From Hyphomonadaceae bacterium (GTDB lineage Bacteria > Pseudomonadota > Alphaproteobacteria > Caulobacterales > Maricaulaceae), in assembly GCA_013001295.1 (NCBI GenBank), contig JABDMW010000034.1:1-38437 (forward strand): DNA of 38,437 nucleotides, read 5' to 3'. The stretch's first letter is position 1, and each line of letters starts with the position of its first letter. The position numbers and the translations under genes were made by a program. This document shows positions 1 to 8,081 of the stretch, piece after piece. Below the pieces are notes generated by a model. The model was given only the letters and a program-made list of their open reading frames with translations. It did no database searches and was not told the DNA's origin.

Positions 1-33
1 AAGAGCAATAACGATGACGATATTCGCAAACAT
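1..33 (-). CDS. 5' end of an unidentified gene running off the left edge
   Basis: Reading leftwards on the minus strand from an ATG at 33, the visible codons give MFANIVIVIAL, a hydrophobic start that could be a membrane segment or signal peptide. An AAAGGA ribosome-binding site lies about six bases upstream, and a TATAGT box that could serve as a -10 lies further up at about 60-65. Only eleven residues are visible, so the product cannot be named. It would be co-oriented with the amidohydrolase gene upstream of it. Confidence 0.5.
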   Translation of the reverse strand, partial: MFANIVIVIAL

Positions 34-106
34 GATAATTCCTTTGAATTTTTTGTACTATACGCTTTTTACGGGGGGCGTCCATGTTTGGACTAGACGT
101 GCGACA

Positions 107-1840
107 CTATTGCTTAAGCGGCCGCTTTTCACCATCGAGCACGACGCCCCATACCGGGATATCCGGCCAATCTTTGGCATTTGTTTCCAACGGATTTTGG
201 CCCAAAATCGTGAAATCCGCGCGTTTTCCGGGTTTGATCGACCCAATTTCCTCTTCAAGCCCCAATGACCAGGCCGCATCAATTGTAATGGCCTGTAAGG
301 CCTGCTCAGGGTCTAATCGTTCAGAGGGCGTGCTGACCCCCCCCGTCCGCGTGGAGCGCAGCATATGCACGGAGGCGGCGCGCAGTGGCGCGGGGGGCGC
401 AAGCGGCGCATCGGAATGCAATGTCGTCGGCATGCCCGCTTTTTTAACCGAGCCGAGCGGTGAGATATATTTCACCCGCTCACCGATAGCGGCCTCATAG
501 TCCTCACCCATATAATGAACATAATGACTGGCGGCGGACACACCGACCCCGAGCGTCTTTGCCTTGTCGATATGATCGGGCCGGATCAATCCGCCATGCT
601 CGATAATCATCCGGTTTTTCGGACTGGCATGCTCATCGCGCATTTCGGAAAAAGCATTGAGGGTCGAAGTTTGGGCGGCGTCGCCATTGGAATGAACGTG
701 CAGATCCAAATCCGCTTTCCAATAGGGGCGCATAGTATCAGCAAGTTCATCCGGTTTTGTCACCCAAAGGCCCATCTGCCCTTTGGATTGCCCGCCGGTA
801 TAGCCGGGTTCATCTAGCCGCATGGTCTGGGAATAAAACGCTGCGTCAGTAAACAGTTTCACCTGCGGTAAAACATGCGGAGCTTTGTCTTTTGTCGCTG
901 CGACCATATCCTGGATCGCTTGCACGCGCTTGTCGCCAAATTCATGCGCAAACGCCCGGTGTTCCGGCACCAGATAAAGCCGCGTTCGAGCATTCTCACT
1001 GTATAAAGCCTTGTAAAACCCGTCTTCCATGGCACGTCCAAAAATGCCGTACCCCATTTCCGCGACCGTTGTGACGCCGTTGGAGGCCAACATATCTTCA
1101 AATCCGTCAAAGCCTTTTTGTATCGATATCGGGTTGAGCAATAAGGGGCCGATTTTCGGCATCAAGCGCTGTAAGGCATCTTCATACACCCGGCCATTGG
1201 GTTCGCCGTCTTCACCTAGATCGACGCCGTGCAGCTCGTCAGCCCAGCTCGCATCAACGCCCATCAATTCCAACGCCTTGCTGTTCATATAATAATCATG
1301 ACCGGAATAATGCCACAATATCAATGGCCGATCGGAGGTTATGGCATCGAGATCGTGACGGTCGACATCGCCTTGAACCAGGTTGTGATAGCCATAAATT
1401 AAGATCGGGGTTTCGCCGGGATTTTCTTTCTCCAATTTGGTAATACGGGCCAGAAAACTTTCGCGATCCGGCACGCCTTTGACGTCACCGGTTGGACTTT
1501 GCAAATCCCAGGGCGGTGCAAAATGCTGCGAATACATCATGGCCCCCAAAATCATATGGATGTGCGGATCAATCAGCCCCGGCACGATCACCTGATCGGC
1601 AAATGTGGTGTCCAGTTCAGCGCCGCTGTATTCGGCGGCCAGGGTTTCTTTCGTCCCCAAGGCGACGATTTTTCCGTCCTTAACAGCGACAGCTTCAGCG
1701 GATGGTCTCGCGTCGTCAATGGTGACAATGTTCTTGGCTGTGTAAATCGTCACGTCCGTATGAACTTGCGCATTTTGTCCTGAACACGCGAGCAGCAAGC
1801 CGAACATGCCTAAAGTGGTGGTCGATTTTAGATGTCCCAT
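107..1840 (-). CDS. Amidohydrolase family lipoprotein (YtcJ-like, Amidohydro_3 type)
   Basis: This 577-residue protein belongs to the metal-dependent amidohydrolase superfamily, in the branch that includes YtcJ, so it probably hydrolyses a C-N bond of an unidentified amide. It starts with a lipoprotein signal ending in the lipobox LLAC (Cys19), so it should be membrane anchored outside the cytoplasm. The first metal motif is the HIH of GLIDPHIHM (His93, His95). Later family landmarks are HVHSNGD and the HSDAPLAPP segment that carries the catalytic Asp. Length is normal for the family. The ATG at 1840 has a good GGGGAA ribosome-binding site. The next gene on the right is divergent, so it is transcribed alone or with the edge gene downstream. 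The substrate cannot be read from the sequence. Confidence 0.93.
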   Translation of the reverse strand: MGHLKSTTTLGMFGLLLACSGQNAQVHTDVTIYTAKNIVTIDDARPSAEAVAVKDGKIVALGTKETLAAEYSGAELDTTFADQVIVPGLIDPHIHMILGAMMYSQHFAPPWDLQSPTGDVKGVPDRESFLARITKLEKENPGETPILIYGYHNLVQGDVDRHDLDAITSDRPLILWHYSGHDYYMNSKALELMGVDASWADELHGVDLGEDGEPNGRVYEDALQRLMPKIGPLLLNPISIQKGFDGFEDMLASNGVTTVAEMGYGIFGRAMEDGFYKALYSENARTRLYLVPEHRAFAHEFGDKRVQAIQDMVAATKDKAPHVLPQVKLFTDAAFYSQTMRLDEPGYTGGQSKGQMGLWVTKPDELADTMRPYWKADLDLHVHSNGDAAQTSTLNAFSEMRDEHASPKNRMIIEHGGLIRPDHIDKAKTLGVGVSAASHYVHYMGEDYEAAIGERVKYISPLGSVKKAGMPTTLHSDAPLAPPAPLRAASVHMLRSTRTGGVSTPSERLDPEQALQAITIDAAWSLGLEEEIGSIKPGKRADFTILGQNPLETNAKDWPDIPVWGVVLDGEKRPLKQ

Positions 1841-1950
1841 ATCATTCCCCTTTTATAGCATTTTAGCCGTCGCACGCGGACTTGTCTTGATAAATATTAG
1901 GGGGTTTGGGAGGACTTTATCCCAACTCATTTCTTTGATAAGTCTCGTCT

Positions 1951-2877
1951 ATGAATTTTAAACTGCCTGTCATCGCCGTATGCTTAACCGGTCTCGTCGC
2001 CTGTTCGAACGTCACTTTTCATACTGGCGGGGCTGCATCATCCTGTTTGAGTGGTGAATATACGCACCAAGAATTACAAGATTTCAAACAGTCAAAATTT
2101 GCAGGATTAACCGGCGAGGAGGTCAATAATATTGCGCTTTCATTTACGGACTGTATTGGCAATCCTGACCCGGAAATTCGCGATGGGCTCGTATTTGAAA
2201 GTTTAAGCCATCTTATCCGGGAGAATAAATTAACATCTGAAACGATGAAACGGCTCAATACAGTGATGCTCGAAGCCCTGAATGGGCCGGAAGACCCGGG
2301 CGGGTATCTGAAACCGTTTGCGGCTCTTGATTTATCCGAATTGGTACGGGCCGACCGGATCGATCCATATTTGACGGATCTACAGCGCGCGGAATTGGTG
2401 TCCGCGACAGTTGCATATATGACAGGGATTTCCGATTACCGCGGCTATGATGACGAAGAGGGCTGGCGGCATGGTGTGGCGCATACGTCTGATTTGGTTC
2501 TGCAATTTGTATTGAATGATCAAATTATCGAGCCGCAATTGCGCGCATTACGCGAAGCAATCGCCGAGCAAGTCGTTCCAGAAGGCGGGCACACTTATAT
2601 TCACGGGGAAAGCGAACGGTTGGCGCGGCCCATTCTGTATATGGCGCGGCGCGGAACTTTTAAACAAGACGAGTGGAATACCTGGTTTGCCAATTTTGCC
2701 GACCCGGCGCCATTTGCTGAATGGGGCGAAATTTACAAATCAGAAAAAGGACTGGCGAAATTGCACAACACCAAAGCCTTTTTAAATGCCGTCTATATTA
2801 ATGCATCCCTCAGCCAAAATGAGAACATCAATAGGTTGGCAACAAGTTCGTTAGAAGCCTTGAAGAAATTGCCTTAA
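1951..2877 (+). CDS. DUF2785 family lipoprotein
   Basis: This is a 308-residue protein with a lipoprotein signal and lipobox LVAC (Cys18). The mature part resembles DUF2785: a helical repeat-like protein with the segment ISDYRGYDDEEGWRHGVAHTSDLVLQF at about residues 155-185, which carries the typical 'RG..(D/E)..GW.H..AH..D' pattern. No catalytic function is established for this family. It stands alone on the plus strand. Its TAA stop and the stop of the convergent epimerase gene share one TTAA at 2874-2877. The ribosome-binding site is weak. The family call rests on motif recognition. Confidence 0.85.
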   Translation: MNFKLPVIAVCLTGLVACSNVTFHTGGAASSCLSGEYTHQELQDFKQSKFAGLTGEEVNNIALSFTDCIGNPDPEIRDGLVFESLSHLIRENKLTSETMKRLNTVMLEALNGPEDPGGYLKPFAALDLSELVRADRIDPYLTDLQRAELVSATVAYMTGISDYRGYDDEEGWRHGVAHTSDLVLQFVLNDQIIEPQLRALREAIAEQVVPEGGHTYIHGESERLARPILYMARRGTFKQDEWNTWFANFADPAPFAEWGEIYKSEKGLAKLHNTKAFLNAVYINASLSQNENINRLATSSLEALKKLP

Positions 2878-4013
2878 GCAGCAAGATAAGCGTCCACTTC
2901 CGCCACCGCACACAGCATATGATAAGCCGTGCTGGTGGGCATGTTGGTTGAGATCATTTGCGCGTTTTCATCAAATTGATCAGCCCAGCCCCCTTTAATA
3001 TCAACGTTGAAGTAAGTGTCGAATAAGACGTTGATCGTATTGCTGATATCGTCCTGAACGTCTTGTCCGGCTTTGGCCTGCGCAATAGCAGCCTTAATCA
3101 ATTCAAGCTGCGGCCAGATTCTAAAGCTTGCAGAACCAATTGATCCATCAAGACCGACGCCGTCATAGAGCAATCCGGTTTGCTTGGAGAAGCCCGTGCG
3201 TTTCGCGGAGGCGTAGAGCACATTGGCATAGCTATCGACGTCTACGCCCGAACGCTTTTCATATTCGCGCAATAACCAAACCCATTCCATCATATGGCCG
3301 GGTTCGACGGGGCCGCCGCCATCTAGCGGGGTCCAATCGGCATCAAAGTATTCCAAGAGCAGGCCCCGCTCGGGATCAAAAAACACCGTCTTGAATAAAT
3401 TGAAAATCTCACCGGCCCGCTCAAGGGCTGTTGGGTCTTTTGTTGCGTCGTACAGGCTCATTAAGGCTTCAAACATGTGCATGTGCGGGTTTTGCCGGCG
3501 CGGCAGGGAGGCGGGTACGCCTTCAAGCCATCCGCCATTGTCCGCTTTCAAATTCTGATCCAGAAATTCCAGAGTTTGATTGGCGATAGAGAGAGCGTGC
3601 TGGTCTTTAAACGCCATGTAACGCCATGCGCCTGCTAAAATGACAAAGGCCTGCGCATATGTATCGCGCAAGTTGTCATGCAAGCTGCCATCCGGATTCA
3701 GCAAATGGGCGCACCCTTTATACCCGGCCCCAGAAAAATTTTCGCTGCCTGCGCTACCCGGCCCGAGTAAATATTTCCAAGCATGATCGCTTTCGGCTCG
3801 ACCATCATACCATCCCAGATGAGAGGCGTGCGCAAAGGTATATGTATAGCGGGCCTGAACCCGCACGCGTCGTTTAATATCATTGATCGGCGTGCCATCC
3901 ATGTTGAGAAATTCGAATACCCCGCCGTCGGGGTCGATAGCTGCCTTGGCCCAAAAGGGCAGGGCGTCTTGTTTCATCCAATCAACGAATTTATGGCAAG
4001 CGCGGTCTAACAC
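2874..4013 (-). CDS. N-acylglucosamine 2-epimerase (AGE) family protein, probable mannose-6-phosphate isomerase
   Basis: This 379-residue (alpha/alpha)6-barrel type protein belongs to the AGE/YihS/ManA-like family of sugar epimerases and isomerases. Recognisable parts are RRVRVQARYTYTFAHA near residue 48, the NPHMHMFEALMSLYDAT segment, the EPGHMMEWVWLL segment and a C-terminal histidine in TSTAYHML. It starts at a GTG that overlaps the end of manC by seven bases, so the two are translationally coupled. ManC here lacks the usual C-terminal isomerase domain, so this gene probably supplies mannose-6-phosphate from fructose-6-phosphate for GDP-mannose synthesis. That role is inferred from context; a 2-epimerase on another sugar is possible. 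Confidence 0.88.
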   Translation of the reverse strand: MLDRACHKFVDWMKQDALPFWAKAAIDPDGGVFEFLNMDGTPINDIKRRVRVQARYTYTFAHASHLGWYDGRAESDHAWKYLLGPGSAGSENFSGAGYKGCAHLLNPDGSLHDNLRDTYAQAFVILAGAWRYMAFKDQHALSIANQTLEFLDQNLKADNGGWLEGVPASLPRRQNPHMHMFEALMSLYDATKDPTALERAGEIFNLFKTVFFDPERGLLLEYFDADWTPLDGGGPVEPGHMMEWVWLLREYEKRSGVDVDSYANVLYASAKRTGFSKQTGLLYDGVGLDGSIGSASFRIWPQLELIKAAIAQAKAGQDVQDDISNTINVLFDTYFNVDIKGGWADQFDENAQMISTNMPTSTAYHMLCAVAEVDAYLAA

Positions 4014-5089
4014 AAATCGTCGCGGCCTTTGTCTTTGAGTCCGGCAACAACTTTTTTGACGTCCTGGGCCTTATCCTTAGGCATGATCAGAACGGTGTTG
4101 TTCTCGACAACGACAATCAAGTCTTCTAGCCCGATCCCCGCAATAAGTGGGCCGTCCGTGCGCAAATAACTATCTTTACAATCCAATGCGATAATGTTGT
4201 CCTGGTTCCGGTTTTCTGCGTCGAGGGATTGGACAAGGTTTGCCAGTTCGGACCAGGAGCCGATATCGCTCCACCCTATATCAACAGGTGCGACAATTGC
4301 GACATTATCCGCTCTTTCCATGATCGCATAATCGATCGAATCTGAGGGAACCTGGCTGAAATTATTACCGTCCAGATGCAGAAACGGACCGTTTTGGGTC
4401 GATGCAGTTAGTGTCGTTTGACAGGTATTCTGGATATCTTCCGCGTGCTGGGCAAAACTTGCGATCATGGTTTGCGGGGAGAACAGGAAGATGCCGGCAT
4501 TCCAATAATAATCGCCTGATGCCAAATACGATTTGGCGGTCTCAAGATTAGGCTTTTCAACAAATTTTTCGACTTCATATACGTCCGATGCGAGCATCTT
4601 TCCGGATTTGATATAGCCATATCCCGTTTCCGGTCCTTGTGGCTGAATACCCAGTGTCACCAATTTCCCGGACTTCGCTGATTCTGCTCCTTTTGCGACG
4701 CAAGACCAAAACCCGTCTTTGTTTGCAATATGGTGATCAGCAGGCAGCAAAAGGATCAAGCCTTCTGGATCTATTTCGTCAAATAATTGCGATACGATAG
4801 CGGCGAGCGGTGCCGTGTTTCGGCCCATGGGTTCAAGGATGACCCGAAGAACATCGGCACCGATGGCTGCGGATTGTTCTTTCACGATTTCGCCGTCCTG
4901 TTCTGCGCAAACGAAACTGGGGTCAGCCACATTGACGCCGTCGACGCCTTGCATTCGCAAAATGGTTTCCTGGAGCATGGTGAGATCGCCAACCAGGTTA
5001 TGATATTGTTTGGCTTTCGATTTGCGCGAAAGAGGCCACAATCGCGTTCCGGCACCGCCACACATAATGACTGGATAAATCTTAGTCAT
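4007..5089 (-). CDS. manC: Mannose-1-phosphate guanylyltransferase
   Basis: It makes GDP-mannose from mannose-1-phosphate and GTP in the cytoplasm, the donor for mannose- or fucose-containing surface polysaccharides. At 360 residues it contains only the nucleotidyltransferase domain. The signature GGAGTRLWPLSR is at residues 12-23, LLPADHHI is in the middle, and the FVEKP motif is at about residues 178-182. The C-terminal cupin isomerase domain of the longer bifunctional AlgA/ManC form is absent, and an AGE-family gene overlaps its 3' end instead. It probably starts its own transcript, because a terminator for the upstream C39-like gene lies in the 102-base gap before it. The ribosome-binding site is weak. 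Confidence 0.95.
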   Translation of the reverse strand: MTKIYPVIMCGGAGTRLWPLSRKSKAKQYHNLVGDLTMLQETILRMQGVDGVNVADPSFVCAEQDGEIVKEQSAAIGADVLRVILEPMGRNTAPLAAIVSQLFDEIDPEGLILLLPADHHIANKDGFWSCVAKGAESAKSGKLVTLGIQPQGPETGYGYIKSGKMLASDVYEVEKFVEKPNLETAKSYLASGDYYWNAGIFLFSPQTMIASFAQHAEDIQNTCQTTLTASTQNGPFLHLDGNNFSQVPSDSIDYAIMERADNVAIVAPVDIGWSDIGSWSELANLVQSLDAENRNQDNIIALDCKDSYLRTDGPLIAGIGLEDLIVVVENNTVLIMPKDKAQDVKKVVAGLKDKGRDDLC

Positions 5090-5163
5090 AATTTTAACCC
5101 GTTGTTTTTGATATCCACCTTCGCTGGTGGTATACGTACAATATTCGTTTGCAAATACTAATG

Positions 5164-5189
5164 AAAAACTGCGCTTGATATATCAAGCG
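5164..5189 (-). terminator. Rho-independent terminator after the C39-like gene
   Basis: A perfect 18-base palindrome, CGCTTGATA/TATCAAGCG at 5172-5189, begins two bases past the TAA stop of the minus-strand C39-like gene. It is followed on that strand by CAG and then five T residues. Hairpin plus T-tract in this position is the classical layout. It separates the BON/gshB/C39 group from manC. Confidence 0.75.
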
Positions 5190-5191
5190 AT

Positions 5192-5791
5192 TTAAGCTGC
5201 AACACCTATGCATCGCACGGCATCGATACCATTGGCCCGTGATTTTAAGGGAACAGGTGTTTTCGATGACACCATGGGGTCACGCACATAAAAACCTTTA
5301 TCGGTTTCCTTGATCACGACTGCCCAATGGGTGCGCCGAGAAGGCAGATCAAATTTAACAAGCGGATAATAGCCGGCGGTCAGACACGATCGGACCGTTT
5401 CGTCATCGGCCTCATTATAGAACACGGTTTTGGCTTTTCCGGCTGTTGCCCGTTCCAATCCGCTCCAGATCAGCCAGCCATTGCGCGTAAACCCGTTATA
5501 GGCTTTTAATCGGTTGGTCAGATCGCCAGGATCGGTTCTAAATCCAAGATTGACCAGAGCCATCGCAGCAGCTGTTACCAAACACCCATCGTCTTCAAGG
5601 CTTTCCTGCGTGCCTCCAAGGGTTTGGCGGGCCCACCTGCGATCATTTTGCAAAAATTGAACTTTATCAGCGAGCTCATATTTAGCGGGTTGTGAGTTTT
5701 GGACCGCAGGACTCACGGGCGCAGGGGTCGAGGCACAAGACGCCAAGCTTATCGCCAGTCCACCTAAACATATGATTCTTACCCAAGCCAT
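5192..5791 (-). CDS. C39-like peptidase family lipoprotein
   Basis: This 199-residue protein has a lipoprotein signal and lipobox LASC (Cys19). The rest matches the papain-like C39/C39_2 fold: an oxyanion Gln in QFLQND (Gln48), the catalytic Cys in DDGCLVTAAAM (Cys70), a His in RRTHWAVV (His155) and an Asp in YVRDP (Asp171). It has no transporter domains, so it is not a bacteriocin exporter. It is probably an envelope cysteine peptidase or amidase with an unknown substrate. It sits 48 bases downstream of gshB on the same strand and is followed by a strong hairpin terminator. Confidence 0.85.
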   Translation of the reverse strand: MAWVRIICLGGLAISLASCASTPAPVSPAVQNSQPAKYELADKVQFLQNDRRWARQTLGGTQESLEDDGCLVTAAAMALVNLGFRTDPGDLTNRLKAYNGFTRNGWLIWSGLERATAGKAKTVFYNEADDETVRSCLTAGYYPLVKFDLPSRRTHWAVVIKETDKGFYVRDPMVSSKTPVPLKSRANGIDAVRCIGVAA

Positions 5792-5839
5792 TATATCAAG
5801 GCTTAACGGTTAACTCCTAAAGAGTCGTTGACGGCGCTG

Positions 5840-6793
5840 CTAATCTTGGGATTTTAAGCGCCGTTCTATCGCGTCCCAAGACAAAGCGGCAGCATCAACG
5901 CCGGAAAACCGTTTTAATTCTTGCACGCCGGTCGGTGATGTCAGATTGATTTCAGTCATTTTATCCCCAATCACATCAATTCCGACCAGGATTTGACCGC
6001 GTTCTTTTAATGTCGGGCCAATGGCTTCGCAAATCTTGAGATCAGTATCGGACATTTCGATTGGTTCAGCCACGCCGCCCACATGCATGTTGGAACGGGT
6101 TTCGCCCTTTTGGGGCACCCGGTTAATGGCGCCGACCGCCTCGCCGTCGATAATGATGATACGTTTATCGCCCTTCACAACATCTTTAAGAAAGGCCTGG
6201 GCTATGATCGGTTCGCGAGAACTGGCAAAAAACATTTCCAGCAGCGAAGAGTAATTACTGTCTCCGGCTTTCAAAAGAAAGACACCTTCGCCGCCATTGC
6301 CGTATAATGGTTTGAGGATGATATCTCTGTGCTTGTCACGAAACGCATCAATGGCCTGTTTATCCCTGGTGATCAGGGTTTCCGGAATCAGGTCTGGAAA
6401 TTCCAGGGGAATAATTTTTTCAGGACAGGACCTTACCCATTTCGGATCATTGCAAACCAGCGTCTTTCCTTCCAGCATTTCCAGAATATGGGCGGCCGTA
6501 ATATAGCCCATATCAAATGGAGGGTCCTGACGCATCCAGACCACATCAATATCCTTTTCAAGATCAAGCAGCGTTTCTGTTTCAAAATCCACATGATTGC
6601 CTTGCTCCCGGCGCAAGGTCATTTTGCGTGCCCGTGCCTGAATGCGACCGGCATTATAGCTGAGCTGATCGGGCGTGTATGAATAGATTGAATAGCCACG
6701 GTTTTGTGCAACCTCAGCCAAGGCGAATGTGGTGTCAGCGTTGATATCAACGCCTTCCATCGGATCCATTTGGAATGCAATTTTTAAACTCAT
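5840..6793 (-). CDS. gshB: Glutathione synthase
   Basis: This ATP-grasp ligase joins gamma-glutamylcysteine and glycine to give glutathione in the cytoplasm. The start was set at the ATG at 6793, giving MSLKIAFQMDPMEGV, the usual GshB N-terminus. A longer reading from a TTG at 6823 adds ten unconserved residues. Family landmarks include VWMRQDPPFDMGY, the glycine-rich ATP loop KPLYGNGGEGVF, and the metal-binding EINLTSPTG near the C-terminus. At about 317 residues it has normal length. It lies 42 bases downstream of the BON lipoprotein gene on the same strand, so the two are probably cotranscribed. Confidence 0.96.
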   Translation of the reverse strand: MSLKIAFQMDPMEGVDINADTTFALAEVAQNRGYSIYSYTPDQLSYNAGRIQARARKMTLRREQGNHVDFETETLLDLEKDIDVVWMRQDPPFDMGYITAAHILEMLEGKTLVCNDPKWVRSCPEKIIPLEFPDLIPETLITRDKQAIDAFRDKHRDIILKPLYGNGGEGVFLLKAGDSNYSSLLEMFFASSREPIIAQAFLKDVVKGDKRIIIIDGEAVGAINRVPQKGETRSNMHVGGVAEPIEMSDTDLKICEAIGPTLKERGQILVGIDVIGDKMTEINLTSPTGVQELKRFSGVDAAALSWDAIERRLKSQD

Positions 6794-6835
6794 GCGCCCT
6801 AAATGGGGCAGCGGCACGCGCAAATCAATATCAAA

Positions 6836-7933
6836 CTATCTGATCAGGGGAATAGGGATGCCGTTCTCGTATTTAACCGGGATCATTTCGCCGGTGTTGG
6901 GATCGAGAATATAAGGCGCGGATTCGATCACGGAGACCGCTTCACCGGCTTGTCCGGTCCGGAATTGACCCAATTGCTGGTCTGATGGGAATTGTGCGAT
7001 ACTGGTGCCGCCGGTTTCATTGCCAAGTGTGAGCGGTTGCTTGATTGCCGGTGGAAGCGGTGTACCGCCTGCACCCAAAGAGCCGGGTCCCGTATCCGGC
7101 ACATAAGGGATCGGCTTGACTCCCTCTGGAATATTGACGCGTTCGCCGGTTTGCGGATCGAGATAATAGGGTTCTCCACTTTCAATCGCGTCATCGTCAA
7201 GCACCGTCACCGGAGGCGATGCCGGCGCGGTATAGTTTGGTGAGCTTGGCTCTATATAGCTGGGCGACGCTGGCGCGCCATATCCTTGAGTTCCGTAAGT
7301 CGGCGCGGTTGCAACGGTGCTGGGTTGGCCGTTATATCCGGGACCGGAAGCAAATTGTGATGATGTATCGCCGGCGACAGTCACGTAAGAAATGACCTCA
7401 CGTGCCCCTCTGGTCGTACTGGCGATATGCGCTGCCATCTTCAGTTCATCCTGGGTGCGGGCTACGCCCAGCAGATAGATGACGCCGTCATGAACTTCGA
7501 CATTAAAATTGCGGGCTTTAACGGCCTTGTTGGCGGTGAGCCGGGCGCGTACAGAATTGTTAAGAACACCGTCTTTTGCATTACGCACTACACCTTGCTT
7601 GCCTTTGATCAGGATTTCATTGCCGACTTGGACGACATTTGGAGCAGACCAGGCAATGCGCTCGGCTTCGATCCGGTCCTCTTGACGGGGTACATTGCCT
7701 GAGAGAACAACGACCCCTTGCGCAACTTCCGTATCTACACCGCCGAGATGAAAACCTTCAATACGGCCCATGCGGGCTTTGATGGCGCGGGTGGCATTCA
7801 CATCATTTAGCGAGCGGGCAAAATTGCGTTCGTCGCCTTTCTTGACACCGGCGGTTGCGACCGCGCAGCCGCTAAGTGTGAGGGATGACCCTGCGAGCAA
7901 GGATACGGAGAGGAGTATGGTTAATTTTTTCAT
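6836..7933 (-). CDS. Lipoprotein with two BON domains and a duplicated C-terminal motif
   Basis: This 365-residue envelope protein has a lipoprotein signal and lipobox LSGC (Cys23). Two BON domains follow, at about residues 45-110 and 120-188, as in the outer-membrane protein DolP/YraP. After a low-complexity Pro/Ser/Tyr/Gly linker (about 190-250) comes a feature not usual in DolP. The motif 'PY-LDP-TGE-hydrophobic ... PIP' occurs twice, at residues 254-277 and 339-364, and the second copy forms the C-terminus. BON domains bind lipid or membrane surfaces, so a role in envelope integrity is likely. The same-strand gshB follows. Confidence 0.9.
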   Translation of the reverse strand: MKKLTILLSVSLLAGSSLTLSGCAVATAGVKKGDERNFARSLNDVNATRAIKARMGRIEGFHLGGVDTEVAQGVVVLSGNVPRQEDRIEAERIAWSAPNVVQVGNEILIKGKQGVVRNAKDGVLNNSVRARLTANKAVKARNFNVEVHDGVIYLLGVARTQDELKMAAHIASTTRGAREVISYVTVAGDTSSQFASGPGYNGQPSTVATAPTYGTQGYGAPASPSYIEPSSPNYTAPASPPVTVLDDDAIESGEPYYLDPQTGERVNIPEGVKPIPYVPDTGPGSLGAGGTPLPPAIKQPLTLGNETGGTSIAQFPSDQQLGQFRTGQAGEAVSVIESAPYILDPNTGEMIPVKYENGIPIPLIR

Positions 7934-8081
7934 AAATCAAACCTACGACAAGCCTCTTACTCAAAAGTTACCAAATCGCGGCTGTTTGCATTAAAAATAT
8001 GTAGGACAGCGGCAAGGAATTTCCTTCCCGAAGAACAGTTATCTGCTAGGCTGAACCGCGTTTTGACGATGGGGATGAGAT

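Noticed and set aside
5172-5189. Perfect palindrome considered as a regulator-binding operator
   Set aside because: Its place two bases after a stop codon and the T-tract that follows fit a terminator better than an operator for manC.
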